Shown: positions 60,818-64,000 of the stretch, piece by piece | Numbering within the stretch: the stretch's first letter is position 1 | Layout of the letters: every line of letters starts with the position of its first letter | Origin: Actinophytocola algeriensis | Lineage (GTDB): Bacteria > Actinomycetota > Actinomycetes > Mycobacteriales > Pseudonocardiaceae | DNA: 64,000 nucleotides | Assembly: GCF_014203735.1 (NCBI RefSeq) | Contig: NZ_JACHJQ010000009.1 | Span: 310,001 to 374,000 of the forward strand | Direction of reading: 5' to 3' | Program-made: the position numbers and the translations under genes | The notes under the pieces: model-generated | The model's database searches: none | The model's input: the letters and a program-made list of their open reading frames with translations, nothing else | What the model was told of the DNA's origin: nothing

Positions 60818-61773
60818 CGGAGCCCTTTCAGCTCGCGGAGGTGCCCCGGCTCTCACGGTCCACTGTGGACCGTGATGAGCCGGTGCGCACCGACCCGGAC
60901 CGCCTGGCGAAGCTGTGGGAGACCGGGCTGGTGATCCTCGTCGACCGCAAGGGCCGCACGCCGGTCCGCGCTGGCGCGACCGAGCTGGCGCCGCGGCCGA
61001 CCACGGGCGAGCTGCCACCGGACGCGGCGCTGCTCGGCGAAGCCGACGGCGTCGGCTACTGGGCGGTGCGTTTCGAGGAGGAGCTGCAGGAGGGCGTGCC
61101 GTCGCCCGACTCGGCGTGGGGGCTGTGGAGCGGCGCGTCGAAGGACGGCGAGGAGTGGCACGACCTACGCACGACCGGCGCACTGCTGTCGGACACGGCG
61201 GCGGGCCTGTTCACGACGGCGGTCGCGCTGGTGAGCTGGCACGCGCGGGCGAAGTTCTGCGCGAACTGCGGCACGGCGGTCGAGCGCCGCAACGCGGGCT
61301 GGGCGACGCACTGCCCGCACTGCGGCCGTGAGGAGTACCCGCGCACCGACCCGGCGGTGATCTGCCTGGTCCACGACGGCGTGGGCGTCAACGGTTCGCA
61401 CGTCCTCCTTGCCCGCCAACCGATCTGGCCGCCGGCGCGGTACTCGGTGCTGGCGGGTTTCGTGGAGGCCGGCGAGTCCCTGGAGGCGTGCGTCGCGCGG
61501 GAGATCGCGGAGGAGGTCGGCGTCGCGGTGTCGGACATCCGCTACCTCGGCAGCCAGCCGTGGCCGTTCCCGCGTTCGATCATGGTCGGCTTCACGGCCG
61601 TCACCGACGGCACGGCGCCACTGCACCCGGCGGACGGCGAGATCGAGGAAGCTCGCTGGGTGTCCCGCGCGACGGTGCGGGAGGCGCTGGTCACGGAGCT
61701 GCCCGACCTCAAGCTCCCCGGCCCGACGTCGATCGCGTACCAGATGATCAAGGGCTGGGCGCTGGCCGACTAG
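60814..61773 (+). CDS. nudC: NAD+ diphosphatase NudC
   Basis: 319 residues. Zinc ribbon CANCG...CPHCG (about 150-173), Nudix box GFVEAGESLEACVAREIAEEVG, and the NADH-specific SQPWPFPRS motif. NudC cleaves NAD(H) and removes NAD caps from RNA. As Rv3199c it belongs to the mycobacteria-like block. GTG start overlaps the M16 stop; the end overlaps the next, convergent gene by four bases. Confidence 0.95.
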   Translation: MTEPFQLAEVPRLSRSTVDRDEPVRTDPDRLAKLWETGLVILVDRKGRTPVRAGATELAPRPTTGELPPDAALLGEADGVGYWAVRFEEELQEGVPSPDSAWGLWSGASKDGEEWHDLRTTGALLSDTAAGLFTTAVALVSWHARAKFCANCGTAVERRNAGWATHCPHCGREEYPRTDPAVICLVHDGVGVNGSHVLLARQPIWPPARYSVLAGFVEAGESLEACVAREIAEEVGVAVSDIRYLGSQPWPFPRSIMVGFTAVTDGTAPLHPADGEIEEARWVSRATVREALVTELPDLKLPGPTSIAYQMIKGWALAD

Positions 61774-62201
61774 GCCCAGATCGCGAGCCCGCCCTCGATC
61801 GTCTGCGTCGCGATCACGACGTAGAAGGCGAACACGCGCAGCGGCAGGGGCAGGTGCGCGGGCAGGTCGCTTTCGCCGCTGAACGTGGTGGAGCGGCAGG
61901 AACCGACGACCTGCTCGCCTTCGTGCAGCTCCCAGCGCCGCGAGAACCGGCCCGTGCGCCGCAGGTACAGCTCGTGCGGGTGGCAGCTGATCAGCAGTTC
62001 GCCGCGTCCGGCGCGGTGCGCGACGCCGACGGTCCCGGTCGGCCCTTCGAGCCAGAACCGTTCCCGGCCTTCGCGCGTCAGCCAGTAGGCGATTCCGTCG
62101 ATGTCGCACGGCGTCTGCGCGAAGTGGGTGAACGAGGTGACCTCACGGCTGCCTTCGGAGATCAGGAAAGTGACCGCACCCTGCCGTTCCATGACAAGCA
62201 C
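61770..62201 (-). CDS. Paralogue 1 of an unknown tandem pair
   Basis: 143 residues from GTG 62201. The protein is beta-rich (TREGRERFWLEGPTGTVGVAHRAG) and ends in a hydrophobic helix LPLPLRVFAFYVVIATQT. The end and several inner blocks (RERFWLEGP against RKRFVLHGP) match the upstream gene, so the two are tandem duplicates. A lipid-binding LURP/tubby-like fold is possible from the strand pattern, but I am not sure. Confidence 0.6.
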   Translation of the reverse strand: MLVMERQGAVTFLISEGSREVTSFTHFAQTPCDIDGIAYWLTREGRERFWLEGPTGTVGVAHRAGRGELLISCHPHELYLRRTGRFSRRWELHEGEQVVGSCRSTTFSGESDLPAHLPLPLRVFAFYVVIATQTIEGGLAIWA

Positions 62202-62218
62202 GGGTGGATCCAACCACG

Positions 62219-62680
62219 TCAGACCCCGGCCGCGGCGTTCGCTTCGCGTTCGTAGTTGACGAGCACCACGTACAGCGCGAACACGCGCACCGGCAGCGGC
62301 ACGTCCGACGGCAGGTCCGCGGCGAAGGACCGGCTGAACACCCCGTCGTGGCGAATGGTGCCGCGCGCCGAGCCGCGCTGGTGGATCTCCCACCCCGACC
62401 GCCACATCGACGGCTTCACGAGCTGCACGTTGCCGGTCTGCGCCCGGACCGCCCACTCGCGACGCGTCATGCGCTCGGCGGTGGCCACGCGGCCGCCCGG
62501 ACCGTGCAGGACGAACCGTTTCCGGCCGTCGCGTTCGACGCGGTACTCGGCGCTGTCGAGGGCGTAGGCGCAGCCTTCGCGGCGCGCGCCCGCCAGTGTC
62601 GTGACGGGTCCACCGTCCGACTCGATCTCGTAGTCGCGCCGGAACACACCCCGCCTGCGTGCTCGCAACATGCCTCTCAT
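62219..62680 (-). CDS. Paralogue 2 of the unknown tandem pair
   Basis: 153 residues from ATG 62680 (ATG 62671 possible). Beta-rich, with a hydrophobic C-terminal helix VPLPVRVFALYVVLVNYE. Very basic start (MLRARRRGVFRRDYEIE). Separated from paralogue 1 by 17 bp. The 5' end overlaps the longest reading of the divergent cobD frame, so the true starts of both are further apart. Confidence 0.6.
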   Translation of the reverse strand: MRGMLRARRRGVFRRDYEIESDGGPVTTLAGARREGCAYALDSAEYRVERDGRKRFVLHGPGGRVATAERMTRREWAVRAQTGNVQLVKPSMWRSGWEIHQRGSARGTIRHDGVFSRSFAADLPSDVPLPVRVFALYVVLVNYEREANAAAGV

Positions 62681-62723
62681 CGAACCAGTGCGGCTGCGCT
62701 ACGGTGTCGTCCGCACGGAGGGG

Positions 62724-63677
62724 GTGGCTCGTTTGGTCAGCGTGGCGCGCGCGGTCGGACTTCTGCTGGGGGTGGCCGCGGACGGGACGTTCGGCGACCC
62801 GCGCAGACGGCATCCGGTGGCCGGGTTCGGTCAGGTCGCGCAGCGGGTGGAGCAGGTCCTGTACCGCGACGACCGGCTCGCGGGCGTCGTGCACGCGGCG
62901 GTGCTGAGCGGCGGCGTGGTGGCACTGGGCGTGGCGATCGAACGCGCAGGCAGGCGCAACCGGGTACTGCAGACCCTGACCACCGCCGCCGCGACGTGGC
63001 TGGTCCTGGGCGGCCGCTCACTGGCGGTGCAGGGCGCCGCGATCGGCCGCGAACTCGACGCGGGCGACCTCCCGTCGGCCCGTGACCGCCTTCCCCACCT
63101 GTGCGGCCGCGACCCGAGCACCCTCGACGCGGAAGGCCTGGCGAGGGCGGCGGTCGAGTCGGTCGCGGAGAACACGTCCGACGCGGTGGTGGCGCCGCTG
63201 TTCTGGGGTGCCGTCGGCGGCGTCCCGGCCCTGCTGGGCTACCGAGCGGTGAACACGCTGGACGCGATGGTCGGTTACCGGTCGCCGAGGTACCGCAAGT
63301 TCGGCTGGGCCAGCGCGCGCCTCGACGACCTGCTGAACCTGGCCCCGGCGCGCCTGGCGGCCGCGCTGACGGTGGCGGGCGCCCCGGTGGTGGGCGGCTC
63401 GTGGCGCGGCGCGTGGCAGTCGTGGCACCGAGACGCCCCGGCCCACCCGAGCCCGAACGCGGGTCGCGTGGAGGCGGCGTTCGCGGGTGCGCTGGAAGTC
63501 CGCCTCGGCGGCCGCACGGTCTACCGCCACGGCGTGGAAGAACGCCCCATCCTGGGCGAAGGCCGCACCCCGGACTCCGGCCACGTGACCCGAGCGGTGG
63601 AACTGTCCCGGGTGGTTGGCAGCCTGACCGCGGCGCTCACGGCACTACTGGCTCTGCTCCGAGGCCGCCGCCGCTGA
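62724..63677 (+). CDS. cobD: Adenosylcobinamide-phosphate synthase CobD/CbiB
   Basis: 317 residues from GTG 62724. GLLLGVAADGTFGDPRRRHPVAGFG, AVESVAENTSDAVVAPLFWGAVGGVPALLGYRAVNTLDAMVGYR and GRVEAAFAGALEVRLGG are diagnostic for this membrane enzyme of cobalamin synthesis, which joins aminopropanol phosphate to adenosylcobyric acid. No other cob gene is in the window. TACGGT at 62700-62705 may be its -10. Confidence 0.92.
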   Translation: MARLVSVARAVGLLLGVAADGTFGDPRRRHPVAGFGQVAQRVEQVLYRDDRLAGVVHAAVLSGGVVALGVAIERAGRRNRVLQTLTTAAATWLVLGGRSLAVQGAAIGRELDAGDLPSARDRLPHLCGRDPSTLDAEGLARAAVESVAENTSDAVVAPLFWGAVGGVPALLGYRAVNTLDAMVGYRSPRYRKFGWASARLDDLLNLAPARLAAALTVAGAPVVGGSWRGAWQSWHRDAPAHPSPNAGRVEAAFAGALEVRLGGRTVYRHGVEERPILGEGRTPDSGHVTRAVELSRVVGSLTAALTALLALLRGRRR

Positions 63678-63723
63678 CTCTGCCCAACCCCTCTCTGCCA
63701 ACCCCGTCGAAGAGTCCAGGAAG

Positions 63724-63823
63724 TTATCCACAGCTGGACCCATGGGGCTGGCTTCGAAAGCCACCCACTGATAGACTGGCAAGGCGGGACGCCCCCGGGA
63801 CAGGGTGGGGGTTGGCATCCGGC
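63724..63823 (+). repeat. Dispersed DnaA-box element, copy D
   Basis: One box TTATCCACA at 63724-63732; the partner 19 bp away has decayed (ATGGGGCTG). Core TGATAGACTGGCAAGG begins 45 bp after the box, at 63769, and runs to about 63823. The remaining bases up to 63903 hold nothing assignable. Confidence 0.85.
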
Positions 63824-63903
63824 CGATTCACAAGGGGGACGCACCTGCCCGTCCGGCGAGGACATCCTTGGAATCACCCCGAGACCGACCAGCAGGCGAG
63901 GAC

Positions 63904-64000
63904 TCAGCCGATGCCGACCGTCTGGCGTTCGGGTTCGATCACGCCCACCACGCGTTCCAGGTCCCGCGGGTAGGACATCCCGGTGTACTTCATCGCCAGC
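63904..64000 (-). CDS. C-terminal end of an unidentified protein
   Basis: Only the last 32 codons are in the window (…KYTGMSYPRDLERVVGVIEPE…QTVGIG, stop at 63904). Codon use is coding-like. Too short to name. Confidence 0.55.
   Translation of the reverse strand, partial: LAMKYTGMSYPRDLERVVGVIEPERQTVGIG

Overview
This is a 64 kb piece of chromosome from a high-GC actinomycete, most likely of the Pseudonocardiaceae (Saccharothrix/Lentzea/Amycolatopsis type). The evidence is codon use with almost every third base G or C, frequent GTG starts, the actinobacterial ribosomal operon order, ESX-type (type VII) secretion genes, the AdnAB helicase-nuclease, and a run of genes in the same order as Mycobacterium tuberculosis Rv3212 down to Rv3199c. 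No tRNA, rRNA, CRISPR array, insertion sequence or prophage was seen.

Layout. 1-7.3 kb: end of the ribosomal-protein/secretion operon (secY end, adk, map) and the infA-rpmJ-rpsM-[62-aa ORF]-rpsK-rpsD-rpoA-rplQ-truA block. 7.3-15.4 kb: secreted subtilisin-type protease, then a partial type VII locus (EccE with a collagen-like N-terminus, EccB, a DUF2580-type target and a WXG100-like substrate; no eccC, eccD or mycosin here). 15.4-24.7 kb: mixed housekeeping genes (CorA, MaoC, DUF2332, Nudix, PH-domain, PHP phosphoesterase, MarC, RecB-type nuclease, a TetR/SRPBCC divergent pair, hydrolase). 24.8-46.5 kb: the mycobacteria-like block (Rv3212-type protein, RhlE helicase, ferritin-like protein, DUF3107, TetR regulators, DUF3152, MoeZ, TIGR02569, alkyltransferase-like protein, AdnA, AdnB), interrupted by a pirin gene and an ECF42-type sigma factor operon with two DGPF/YciI proteins. 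46.8-63.7 kb: RCC1-repeat exoprotein, M15-like secreted mini-protein, K+ channel with RCK domain, GNAT, zinc metallopeptidase, DUF2207 protein, a YbaB/WXG100/unknown three-gene cassette, two M16 peptidases, NudC, two tandem paralogues, CobD.

Repeats and regulation. Three non-coding systems recur. (1) A mini-ORF cassette, three copies: a short GTG-started ORF beginning MSGACGANH whose stop codon overlaps the start of the next gene. (2) A roughly 120-bp element, four copies: DnaA-box-like 9-mers 19 bp apart, then 44-45 bp later a nearly invariant 50-bp core with a -10-like hexamer. (3) A TGTCGGTG-N8-TANNNT promoter motif, five copies, like the RecA-independent (PafBC) DNA-damage promoter of mycobacteria. 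Two copies sit exactly where leaderless transcripts of a RecB-type nuclease and of an M16 peptidase would begin. The ECF42 operon also has a mirror-image promoter pair serving an unannotated 69-aa gene. Overlapping stop/start codons are common, so translational coupling is probably the rule in the operons.
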